A stretch of 64,000 bases of DNA from Ooceraea biroi (Eukaryota > Arthropoda > Insecta > Hymenoptera > Formicidae): the NCBI RefSeq assembly GCF_003672135.1, contig NC_039508.1, positions 4,030,001 to 4,094,000 of the forward strand, given 5' to 3'. The translations under genes and the position numbers were made by a program. Within the stretch, counting starts at the first letter, position 1. Every line of letters starts with the position of its first letter. Positions 24,901 through 37,300 of this stretch are shown here, in pieces. The notes under the pieces are model-generated. The model saw only the letters and a list, made by a program, of their open reading frames with translations, did no database searches and was not told where the DNA came from.

Positions 24901-25945
24901 TTATGTTGTTATCATATTGTTAGTTTATTAGTGTGGTACAATTTAATGAGCAATATAAGCCTCAAAACCAAGTATGAAACACATACATAAGTTTATGACA
25001 GATTTCAGTGATGATTGTTAAATAATAATGTTAAATGTTAATTAAATAATAATGTTAAATAATATTTCGGTATTCTAAATGATTTAATATGCTAGCAAGA
25101 GAATGCAATGTTAGTTTATAAGATCAAAAATATCAAAAGAAGTAAGTTTCTTTATGTTCTGTCATAATTAATAATCTAAATTATTTAAATATTGTAACAT
25201 GGTCATTTGTGGCTTATAGAATCCTTAAAAAAGGCAAGCGCATATAAACAGCACGTTTAAGTAACAATAGCAGCAGCAGCAAATCATCCAGGATGCTCAA
25301 AGAAAGAGTTATCGGACCGAAAAAATGCGTTTGCCGGAGAAGACCACATGCAGCCAAGTCAATTTTGAGAGAGGTAGAAACCTTTTTCCACCATCGTTGA
25401 CATCCTGCGCAACAACTTGGGACACATCCAACACTGGAATTCTGTTGAAACCGTCTGTTTCGGAATTATTCAGTGTTACCATACCAGCGAGTCCCAGAAA
25501 TTCATTCCTGTCACGATACGATTGTATGTTGTAGAGCAAATACGAGATTAGATATAATTGATTTATGTTACATCCATGATTCACGACAAAACGTGCTCAC
25601 AATGAAGTGACTCGAGAGAACATTAACACATATGAGTGATAGGAAGATCTACAAAAATATTCATAAGTGACCAATATTTACTCTGTTACGCAAAAAGTAT
25701 TTTGTATTGTCACTCGTGTTACGATTGGAAACAATTGCAAATGCAGTGAATCATCAGGGATCTTGAATTTGAATTGATCGCAATGTATCACGACTGCCGA
25801 GAGATCTCCGGTGCACTCACTTGTTTTCGTTCCGTCGACAGCTGCAGATGCAGGCGGCGACGAGGCCCAGGAATGACAGCAGGGCGCCGACCGAGACAAC
25901 CCAGTAACACCAGGCATCCTCTTCATCGAGGAAAGGGCGTATCAT
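21987..25945 (-). CDS. PAG/Cbp-like transmembrane adaptor, tyrosine array
   Basis: Exons in transcription order: 25945-25821, 24744-24593, 24432-24322, 24195-24135, 24066-23777, 23691-23560, 23448-23227, 23131-21987; 745 residues, phases consistent. From the chosen ATG the ectodomain is only MIRPFLDEEDAW. A transmembrane helix follows (CYWVVSVGALLSFLGLVAACI), then CICSCRR, a likely palmitoylation site. The long tail is disordered in character and carries some two dozen tyrosines, most as YxxV/I/M/L, e.g. YATV, YAQV, YASV, YEKV, YESV, YEKI and final YVQV. Some pairs are spaced like ITAMs (YESV-6-YESV, YESM-8-YASV). A ten-Gln run interrupts it. Short ectodomain, juxtamembrane Cys and SH2-binding tyrosines are the design of vertebrate PAG1/Cbp, which recruits Csk to Src kinases. 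Homology is not established; function is inferred. An upstream ATG in a 5' exon is possible. Confidence 0.82.
22869..22898 (-). repeat. Polyglutamine-coding CAG/CAA run
   Basis: Ten consecutive Gln codons (mixed CAG and CAA) lie within the adaptor coding region after a Lys/Glu-rich stretch (MKKKKEVEE). Mixed codons suggest it is more stable than a pure CAG tract, but length variation between individuals is plausible. Confidence 0.85.
25309..25507 (-). CDS. Possible alternative last exon of the adaptor
   Basis: On the - strand, within the intron after the transmembrane exon, an acceptor (CGTATCGTGACAG) opens a frame in exactly the required phase (AA+G = Lys). It runs 65 further codons to a stop at 25309. 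Joining it to exon 25945-25821 would give a 107-residue membrane protein whose tail (starting NEFLGLAGMV, ending KRIFSVR) has no tyrosine. The polypyrimidine tract is weak and I do not recognise the sequence. A chance open frame is the main alternative. Confidence 0.3.
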
Positions 25946-28364
25946 GTTATAGGCCTCCCGCTGGGCGCGCTCTCGTGTGTCCTGTGAAACGCCCGAAACC
26001 GAAAATGCTGCTGTCAGTGACCGCGTGTGACATAACCTCAACGCGACACGGAACACACCCTATTATGCACTATTAGCCACAACCGCCTACCGGTGCGGTT
26101 CATCCACGGTGACATTCATCGCCCGCACGACCGAGATAAAGGTGTGTTCCTGCTTGCTTGAATTTTTACATTTAACAAAATGTTAATTTCCCCTTTTCAA
26201 GATACGAATGCGCAATCTTGTATTTTGCATCGCGAAACAGTGCAGTAGAATTCAGTGCAATTAAAAGGAGCGAATCGAAAGAACGGAGACTATCTTGCGT
26301 GCAAGATCGATATTCGTCATCCCGATGATTTTCTCGACTGATTATCATCGTACCTCGTCGTCAGGTCATTTTTAGGAAGGTCCGTGCGTTGCCTCGCCGT
26401 TCGCCTGAAGTGAAGCGCGGCAATTCTTATGACACGCGCGCTGTTACGAGCACCATATGATCGTTCGCGGATTAATCGAACGGACACGATCCGCGACGAT
26501 TCACTGATTCACGCGCTGTCAGCAGCGAGCTGTCACTCGTCAGCATTCGCTGATGATCGAGGCAAAGCTCCACGGTTCTTGGCACGCACAAGCGGACGAA
26601 GCTCTCACTCGAGTCGCGTGCTCTAGTGCATTTCACGATAATCGTGCTATCGCTCACACTCACAGGCATAGGAAGTGCGATGACTTTTTTAATCAGGCGA
26701 ACTACTGTACTTGGAATGTCACAATCGCGTAGGATCGAGTAGGCCACGTTTTTCGTGCGGCTATCGATTAGTCGACATTACCGAGTTCGATTTATCGAAC
26801 TGCAGAACGAGCGCGTATATCGCGGGAACAATTGAATTCAAAATATTCCAATTTCGCATCTCCTCTATCAAAAAGAATTATAATTTCTGCAAAATTGAAT
26901 TTTAGCGGTTTTATAATCTCAATATGAAAATTAATGTGAAAAATATTAATATGAAAAATTCACGTTTCAGAAATACATATATGTATACATATATCTATAT
27001 ATGAGAGAGTATAATCACACACACATATAATGGAATTGTATTTTAGTTAACACATGATTATTAAAATATTTATTATATATTCCGCTTAGAAGATAATATA
27101 AGATAATTGATATAAACGTATAATGAAAAATCGATCGGTCGCTTCTATCAGGTGAAACACATTATTACAGAATGACTTACGTGACTACGTGTTAAACTTA
27201 TTAAGAAGAGAAATAGAAATACTGTTACAAATATTGGCTTTATATTGGCTCTTTTTTAAAAACGTTTTTGAAATGATTATATTATAAATTGTTATTATAA
27301 ACTGCCTATTAAATAATACATTGCATTTATATACGGATATATCAAATATACACGTATGTATGTACATGATATACTATCCTGTGTAAACCCTATTCCAATA
27401 CTAAATAAAGACGGAAACTTGCTTGATATATTATATATAAGAGCATCATTTTTCTATACACTTCTCACTTCATTTGTTCACTCATAAACCGTCATGCTAC
27501 TCTTTAGTCTTGTGTACAACATTTCCATGTATATATCCAGTCAAGCAAATCTGCAGAAACAGATTTTAGAAAGTGTTTACTATAAATTTTCTTGGCGGAA
27601 TGTCAGTACAGATTTAATGGAATTTGATAACAAAATAAGATGGCATGTTGACGGCAGAAAAATAGAGCAGGATATTTACGTAGATTCTTTTAATTAAAAA
27701 AGATGTAAAATTCGGGCACTCTAAATTCGTGCCGTTCGATCAAGCGCGAACTCGATAATGCCAATTAATCAACAGAGTAAATGGAATATGCAAGAAATGT
27801 AGTTCGCGCGATTTTGTGCTGTCAATCTGTTATCAATTTCGGCAGATTTTGCCGGTAAAGCACAATTTTATTATATATACCGAATAATATATGTCGTACA
27901 TCAGAATCGTCACTCTACACGCAACAACATTTTGTACATTCATTCCTGATTCGTGAGGTATATGTATATGTACACTAATTCTTGATTACAATTATATAAC
28001 GCATATTATTTAATAATGCCAATATAATCTATAAAACGATACGATAGTCATACACTTATAACACTAGGAGAAATGTAATTAATACTGCAAATATAATTAT
28101 TTTATAAAATATGTAAATAAAATAATTAAATTTACAAAAATATGTTACTTTTCTGGAAGACTTATTTGGTCGCTTGATCTGCTCAAGTTTTCTGTGCATT
28201 GTTTAAGTACATTCCGTATCTCGAAACTCTTCAAGTACGAGTATTATCCAGTACTTCAATTTCCTAGCGTCTTCTCTATCGACTTTTGCGTATCTTTGAA
28301 TTTTTCACGCATCTTTAGATCCTTCGCAAGCATCCGCGTTGTCACGAACACTGCCCGGTGTCCA
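25946..28364. other. Adaptor promoter region and LRR-gene 3' UTR
   Basis: An acceptor after which the adaptor exon begins (at 25981) implies at least one more upstream 5' UTR exon; a plausible donor for it is near 26091. A moderately GC-rich zone at 26080-26640 would suit the adaptor promoter. From about 26.9 to 28.36 kb the DNA is AT-rich, with short chance frames only, and probably includes the 3' UTR of the - strand leucine-rich-repeat gene, whose stop is at 28365. Confidence 0.4.
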
Positions 28365-31300
28365 TTATCTGTCGAGTTTGTTCTCCGTAACGTACACGGA
28401 GAAGGGCGAAGTGTCGTAATATCCGTAAACCTGTTGCGAGGACGGTGGCGACGGCGGACCCATGGCGTGCATCGCATGCATTGGTTGCACGTAGGGCATC
28501 ATCTGCACGGGGGTGGCTGGTGGTATTGAGCCATTACCGGCGCGGCCCAAGGTCGAGCCGTTGTATGAGCTTACGTAGACATCGTGGGGATTCATTTTTC
28601 CCGAGTAGGCGCTCGCTGGTCGAATCATCGACGCTTCGTGGATGCTGGACGCTGCCATCGCCGCCATCCTCGCCTCGTTCATCTGGCCGCTCCATCGCAG
28701 CCGGCAAATGCAGATCGCGATGACGATTATTGCAATAAATGCCACCACACCTCCGACGATACCGATGATCAGGGTGTCGTCGGTGCTTGAGATGTTGCCC
28801 ATTGTGGATGTACCTGTGAGTAAGATTATAAATATTAGTGTTACTATGTTTACTTAATAATGAAAATATAATAAAATAAAATAAAAATGTAAAAAATAAA
28901 ATATAATTATGTTAATGCAATGTATAAAACTATTATATGTTTGTCAAATTTTACGAGTTTATTGGCAAGCAACGAAGACTTAAAAGCGTTCATTTGGTCG
29001 ATCAACAGCATACCTGTGTGATCATTGTAGTGCTTGTTTCGATTGTTCTGCACCGTCGGTGCCACAGTCCAGATAATTTCCGGTTCAGGCGTGGTCAGTT
29101 TTGTCGACGGTGTCGTTTCCGTTGTCTGCGTCGATTTTGTCGGCGTCGTACGATCGCAGGAGAGATGCTCCTCCGTGAGATTGTTGAGGAGCATACCGGC
29201 CACGTGCTCGGGACTGGCGCAGACAACAGTGGGTTTTCTGTTGCTCGACAGCCTGAGCCATCTCCATAGGTGTTTCGCTTCGCAGCTACAGTTGATCGGA
29301 TTACTCTCTAATCCGCTGATTCTCACGGAACCACCGCGTTCGTCCAGAGCGGCCAATAATTGTGCCGGCAGGCTGGTGAACTTGCTGCCGGAGACGTCCA
29401 ACGCGACTTTGGTGGAACGCGGCACCGGGAAAAAGAGGGCGGTCGGTATCGAGTCCACGGAAGTGTTCTTCAGTCCCAGGGACAATCTTGGTCCTCGCAC
29501 GCCGACCAGTGAACTCGAGAGAACACTGCGCAATCTTTCACCCCGCAACGTCAGCTCGCGAAGATGCGGATGAGTGCGCACGGACAATTGTTCGTTACCG
29601 ACTGACGAGTCCTTGATCTCGACGTCTAGCGTCTCCAGGCGCGTCATAGGCTTCAGGATACCCTGCACGTCGAAGTAGCCGAGCTTCGGGTAATTGTAGG
29701 CGCGCAGAGATCGCAACCTCGTCAGCGACCTGAACGCGTTCCTCTCGATTCTGGTGCAGTTGGGCAAGTTTGCCATTCTCAGGAAACGCAACGCGCTCAG
29801 TCCGTCGAAGCTGCTCTCGTTGATGGTCTTCACCTCGTTGTCGGAGACGTCCAGGCTTTGGAGCACCGGGAGGATCTTGAAGGTGCTGATCAGGTTGGTG
29901 AAGTCCGCCAGACGGTTCCGCGATACGTCCAGGCTCTCCAGCATCGTCGTGCGCTCCAACGTGATCGGTTTGATGTCCGCGATCGCGTTACCCGAGAGAT
30001 TCAAATGTTTCAGGAACGGCGTCTCCAGCCTGGGGATCGTTTTAATGCCGGTACGAGCGAGATTCAGGGATCGTAGAATCTTCGCCTCGCCCAGAATGCC
30101 GCGTACCGCGTTCTCGCTCAGGGGATTCTCCGAGAGATCGAGCTCCTTCACGTTGTTGACGATATCCTGCGTGAACACCTCCACCATACGGTTACGGGCG
30201 ATTTTTAGACTGACCAGCGACGCCGACTGACGTTGCAGCACGCGGATCGGTATCTCGTTAAACCGATTGCCAGATAAGTTGATCCTCTCCACAACGCGAA
30301 TCCTAGACGGGTCGAAGATAGTTTCGGGCAGCGAAGCTAGTCGATTATCATGCAAATCTAAGTTCTCCAATCGAAGCAGACCTTCCATCGTACGCTCGCT
30401 CAATGTCTCCAGAACGTTGCTGGAGAGATCCAACGATTGAAGTTGAGTCGAGTTGTGGAAGGCCAGTTCATCCACCTGTAACAGTTTTATTCTTAATAAT
30501 TAATTCTTTATTATTTAACAATTTTTCGTTAAACATTATTAATGATTATTATAATAATAATTTAATGATAATAATAATAAATTTTTATTAGTACTTTAAT
30601 TCTCTCAGAATATTTATTTTGCTATTTGATACACTTTCTTTTTTTTTTTCTTTCCCACTTTCACTTGTCATCTTGTCTTATTATTTATCGTAGCATTTTA
30701 CGCACCGATTCGATTTTGTTGTGCGAGAGATCCAGAGCGCGTAGTCTTCCCATCTGCGAGAATGCAAACTCGTTCACGTGGCGCAGCATGTTGCCAGATA
30801 AGTCCAATCGTTCCAAGAATTGTAGCGACTTGACGAAGTCGCTGGGAAACTGAATGAACTGATTGCCCGAGAGATCGAGTCGCCTGAGCCTTGGATGGAT
30901 CACGAAGGCCGTCGGTGACAACTGACTGATGAGATTGTTCGACAGATCGAGGATCTCCAGCCCCGTACCGGTGTTGAAATGCTCGCCAGCGAACGATGTG
31001 AGCTTGTTGCCTCGCAAGTTCAACGAATACAAGTTGATCAGGCTGACGAAAGCGCCGTTGTTGATGTGCTCGATGGCATTGTACGACAGATCGAGTGTCG
31101 TGAGATTGTAAAGATGCTGGAAGGTGCCCTCGTCGATCTCCTGCAGCTGATTGCCGGCCAGGGAGATTCTCTCTAGGGATTCGAGATTCAGAAACAGCAC
31201 CGTCGGCAAAATCTTCAGTTCCGTGTACGATATGTCGAGACTGATCAAGGACGATGGGAATATCGGCGGGAAGCCGCCGTAGAGCGGATTGCTGCTGAGA

Positions 31301-34300
31301 TTCAGGTACTGCAGTCGATGCAGGTACTTGAACGTCTCCGGCGAGACGCGTTTCAGTTGATTACCCGCCAGATTCAGCGAAAGCAGATTCCTCAGCGGCA
31401 GCTCGCTAATGGCGGTCAGCTTATTGTACGACACGTCCAGCTTCAACAGAGTGTCCTCCAAGCCCGCGAACGTATTCTGCGAGATAACCGAGAGCATATT
31501 GCCGGACAGTTCGATGCTGATGAGATTCTCGAAGTTGTAGAACAATCTGGCTGGTATTTCGCGCACTAGGTTGCGCGTTAGGCCTAGGGTCACGAGGTTC
31601 GTCGATGTGGCGCGAATTAACTCGGTGGAGAGCGCGGCAATGCGGTTGAATTGCACGTGCAAATGTACCAGCGAAGGTAATCGTGTGAGCGCCAAAGCTG
31701 GCACCAACAGAATATTGTTGTCTTGCAAGGATAGCCATTTCAGCCTGGTCAAGCCTTCGAAGCATGATTCTTCAATCTGTGAAAAGATAATACTTCATAA
31801 ATAAATAAATTCATAAATTGGTTACAACAATTGTAACGCAAGAGGATTATTTCTTGCTTTCTATATATATGTTTTGTTAGCGATATTGTCGCAATATTAA
31901 CTAAAGTATTAAAAATTTTATTCTTCTATATGTGGACATATTCTTAATATGTAATTTTATTTTTCTCTTTATATTAGAGAGATTTGTAGAAGTTTGCTGG
32001 AGATTGCATATAATTTTATAGGTTCAATAAAAATGCCATTTTATATTCGCGTAATCAGACAATTATTTGAAAGATGGCAAATACTTCGAGTAACATATTT
32101 TACATAATATTTTACTGTCATTAATTAAAAAATTATTAAAAATCTGTCGAACTCTTGTAATAATCTCTAATATCTAGAAAAATCTATTATTAAAAAAATA
32201 AGTTTCTTTAATATAAAAGATAAAAATAGTATTTGAAAGTACAATCTAACAATCTAATTAAGCAACTTCTTTTTCCTGTGATCGTGATCACCAACCGGAT
32301 ACATCAACGTGAAGCACGTTATAATCGTGGAGCGAGTCATAAGCAAGTTGCGCGGTGAAGATCGATTTCCAGCGTAACAAATTTTCGTTACGCGCAACAA
32401 CATACCGTGCGCAACGCGTTGAGGCTCAGATCCAGTCTCGTGAGAGCGGAAAGGCTGGAGAACGTATTGACCCCGAGTCGGCCTATGTTGTTCCGGCTGA
32501 GGTCTAATACTTGTAGTTCGGTCAAGCCTGACAAGTGTATCCGTTCTATTTCCTGCGGGAAAGAAAGAAAAAAGTCGCTCACGTGCAGGGACAGGCCACG
32601 CGAGCAATGCGAACTAATCACAATGCGATCGCTCGCTGAAAGACAATCTGCGCGGGTTGCAAAACTCAGTATGGTTTGCGCGTTGATGATAATGGGCACC
32701 ACCCGCGGGAATACTCACGGTGATCAGGTTGTTGGAGATATTCAGAAATTTCAGGTCCGTTAAGTGTCTTAGCGCATCGGTGGGAAACTCCTGGAGGAAA
32801 TTAGCCGAGAGATCCAGCTGCAACAGGCTGAACGCTCCTGAAACCGTTAGGGCAATCTCTCGCTTTATCGTGGTCGCGCTATACGTAACTTTGCCGGATC
32901 CGGCAGGTTTGTTATCACAACGCGAGCGGCAAAACGCGCGAAATTATGGTAACGATCGCGGCAGGCCAAGAGAAAATCCGTAACAGTTTGTACCTGAGTT
33001 AGTAGGTGTTCTTGGGCTTGTACGAGGAAGCGCGGGACTTAATCTAGTCTCGTGAGAAGATCGGACAGTGTGGGAACGCGAATTAGAGTTCATTATTCCG
33101 ACGAGGTCGCTCCTCGGGCGAAGACAAGCCTCGCGCAACTTTCATGGCGCACTGTCGAGGCCCGAGAGATTTTCTCACGCGTTGATTAGCGCGAATATTT
33201 TTACGGGCAAATCTAGAGAACGATGCTTTCTTCCGGAAAAATCGGTTACACGGTCGTACAAACGAATCTCACTAAAACAGAATAACGCGCGACAGGCTTG
33301 TTACTCCCATCGTAAATGTACATTTTTCCCTTTCTTTGTTTTCTTAATCGTTATAATACGATTGGAGATGTAGGAACGACTTGCGGAGACACGATAAATC
33401 GCGGAAAAATCCACGATATTAAATCCATGAGAAATGACAAAGGGAAGGAAAGTTTTCTCAGTTACATCTGAATTATATAAACAAGGATTTTACCTTTGAA
33501 GACGTCGCTGTTGAATCGGCTAAGGGAATTATGCGAGATGTTCAGAAACAGCAAGTGTTGAACGCCGGAGAGAGCACCGTCTTCCATGTGAGATAATTCG
33601 TTGTCGCTGAGATCCAGTCGTAACAGCGACTCGCCGATGGTCGTGAAAGCGCCTCGTAGAAGAGAAGCTATAAAACGAGATAACGATCGGGAAAGAATTA
33701 GCTCAAAGTGTACGAAGTGCCGGACGTTCATTCATTAAGATGGAATATTTATTGGACGCTAATTGGAGACTCGAGATATCAAAGCAGCTGCAAATGCTCG
33801 AAATTATCTGCTAATTGATAAAGGCTCGAGGAAGTAATCGGTCCTATGCTTATCATATTCTGTAATTGTGCTGCACCTACTCAGATATTACTTATAGACG
33901 AGAGATAACGAAAGAGTACTAGCCAGAGATATTTTGCGGAATATTTTGCGGAATATTTTGCGAAAGAATGCAGATACGTGGTGTGGCGCGTAATACGAGA
34001 CACGCGGAGAAAGTTAGGCGCGAAAATTCTCAGTACCGAACGGGCGTCGTCTTCTCCTCGTAAAACCTACTTTGAGGAACGACGCATGCAGTGATCGAGA
34101 CGCGACACATCTGAGATTTTCTTCTTCCCGAGATCTCGGCACACGCTCTGATAAACCGTAGATCGTCCCGTTAAGAAGTATCTCTAAGTATCGCCAAGTG
34201 GTTCACCATAAATATTCTTATAGAATGAACATATGTATATAATAATACTAAATAAATAATACTAAATAATGTAATATGTAAATAATATAATATGTAAAAT

Positions 34301-37300
34301 AACTTAACAAACTAGAATTTAACGAAAGCATAAAAAGCTGATTGAAAGCAGAGAGACCTAGAAGAGATATAGAAGGATTAAAGGATTGGAGGCATAAACA
34401 ATCACACAATAAAATACTTTACATTAAATTTCGTGTCGCAAACATACCGATATTGTTCCCGGCCAAGGATAAGACTCGGATGGCGCGCGGTCCTTTGAGG
34501 GAGGCTGTCGGCACCGCGGTCAGATTGTTGCCATCGAGGTACAACTCCTCGAGATTCGTGCACCCTTTCAAGATCCCTTCTTCGATGCTCCTGAGACCGT
34601 TCCTGCTGAGATCGAGTATCTCGAGTTCTTCCATGCCGTGGAACTCGTTGCTGGAGAAGATCGGGTTCAGACTATCACCCAGCAGATTATCGGCGAGTCG
34701 CAGGTCGCGTAGCTCACTCTGCGCTTGCAAGACGCGGTCCATCAGCCGGGAGATCGAGTTTCTCGACAGATCGAGTCTACGGAGATTCAGGCCGGAATTG
34801 ATAAGATCCTCTGGCAAAATCTGATGGCCACAGTTCCTCTGGCTGATCGACACGATCGGTTGACCACGCAGAACGTTCACGGTGTCGTGCGTAAATATCA
34901 CCTGGTCGCAGTTCATCTCGATTGATCTCGGATAGTTTACGGATATGGCGCACTTGCAGGGAATCAGGAGATCCCGCTTCAGTTCGACGCAGGGTCTCCA
35001 TTGCGCTCGATTTAGCGGAAGGACGCTCAACAGAAAGACCACTAGTAGATAGGCGCTAAAAGTAAAAAGAAAATACAAGTATGGTTAGATAATGAACAAC
35101 AATGATACAACAATTGCTTGTTAATATTGGCAATATAATGTGCGATGCAAATAAAATATGATATAAAAATAATACGCAGGCGAGTCATTTATAGTTATTA
35201 CTGATGACGAATGAATTAACACGCAACTAACATAATATCAGAATTGTTGTGAGAATATTATGTTTGCAGATAAAATCGTTCCTTAGAGATAAATTGTAGA
35301 TGATTTTCTTTAAGCAGAATTGACAGTGGAAATCGAGATTAATGTTTATGTGAATTGGAAATTTAAACGACAATGTATGAGAAAATTCGGTAATTTCCAC
35401 TTGGATGTAAAGAAAATACTTTCGCTTCCCAAGAACTTGCTTATGTTCCCGCTCCACAATCATCTTACGAAGTTAACGAGTTCTTGGTGAAACCTCATGC
35501 GAGCGGGCGAAACTGCAACGTTCATAAGACAATTTCCATTTTATAATTCGCGGAGATATTAATATTCTTTCCACGCGAACTATGCTTGCGTTTTCACTTC
35601 ACGCCTTACATCGCGTCTTATCTAGTTTTTCAGAACTATCAGATCTTAATGACCCGCGACGTAGTTTCCGCATTCACAGACAATGTAATAAACGGTAAGT
35701 TGTAAACCTCTGTTAAAATGATTAATACTATTAATGATGGAAATAATTTGTGAAATACAACATATATGAGACATCCGTTATCGTACAATATACAATAAAT
35801 AATATAAATTATATATGTAGGAAAAATTGTTGAATGCGTTACCAGTTAACTAAATCGTATCTCATTAATTTCTTTAATATTATCAAATTTAAGTAAGATT
35901 TAACATATAAATAATAAGGCATACCTTATTGTGTCTATATTTCTCATTTCTTATTTATTCTAAATATTTAATATTTATATGTATATTTATATTTAGTATT
36001 TATATGTTAAATCTTACTTAAATTTGATAATATTAAAGAAATTAATGAGATACGATTTAGTTAACTGGTAACGCATTCAACAATTTTTCCTACATATATA
36101 ATTTATATTATTTATTATATATTGTACGATAACGGATGTCTCATATATGTTGTATTTCACAAATTATTTCCATCATTTCTATAAGACATATCTTATAGAA
36201 AATATAATATAAAATATAACAAAATATCTCTTTAATAATACGATTTCGGCTACTCTCTCTACTAAACTCTCTCTTCTAAAATTATGGAGATCAATATATA
36301 AAGAGAAACACGTATATAGAAAAACACGTTAGCTCAGTCCGTCGTCGCTCGAAAACATCATCACTTATGAATACTCAATTAATAGTTTTACGAAATAATT
36401 AAAATAGAAGTCTCATGTCATTTATGACATGTACGGAATTATGAGATACCTGCGGAATGTACATATAATTATTTTTCATTCTTAATTTAATGTAACGTGT
36501 AACATCTTGGCAGTATATTTGCAAATTCTCATCTCTTCTTGCCACGCCCCCATCGCAAAAAGTGCATTATCATTTCGCAACTTACGATGGGTAAGTTCAA
36601 GTAGCGCCGGGCTGCGCGGGGTTCACGTGAAATAAATGAGGCGTAAATCATGCCCGTTACTCAACAGCTTAATTATTTTGTAAAACCTCTTGCCGGATCG
36701 CTCACGCGACATTAGCAGCGTTATTGCCTTTGTCAAGCACCACCATAATCGCCCATAATTACCGGCTGCAAGGTGATTAACGCAATGCACGGTTTCAACA
36801 CCCAGCGTTTTGGCGAGATGTTAGCGTGTTACGCCTGACATGACAATACAAGTTTTCTGACGCTGAAAGAGCTGCCCATAATTTCAACAGCTGATCGCAT
36901 GTTACTAGAATAATCTTATATTAGACGGATATGGAGAGAACGATCTCGCGACGTGCTCTTCGTCCTCTTCTCGTGGCTCGGAATGCGATTGCGAACCGAT
37001 GACGAGCTGGAGTAACGGTAGGTGCTATTTGCAGAGAGCCAGGGACCATGTAGCTCCAGGCAGCAAAGCAGCATCGCTTTGGGCAGGGCTTCCTTTCTAC
37101 CAGACTGCAATAGCCACGACGTGGCTGGGCGACGATCGATTTCTAATTAAACGAGTCGTGCTAGGCGCGGATTTTCCTCCTGCCTCTCTTCTCCTCCGCC
37201 AAGGATCTTAATTATTGATGCAACGAGCAGCCGATTGCGAAAGCAGCGATTCGATTTGGTTTTCGGTGTCGCGTACGCGGAGGATCGCGTGTCGTACATG

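Noticed and set aside
27494..27697. 67-codon + strand open frame
   Set aside because: Short, in AT-rich DNA in the presumed 3' UTR of the LRR gene; no motif or splice support.
34419..35078. Start of the LRR protein at an ATG at 35078
   Set aside because: It lies upstream of a clear acceptor (CTTTTTACTTTTAG) in intron sequence. The ATG GT exon at 39981-39977 gives a better signal peptide and a proper donor.
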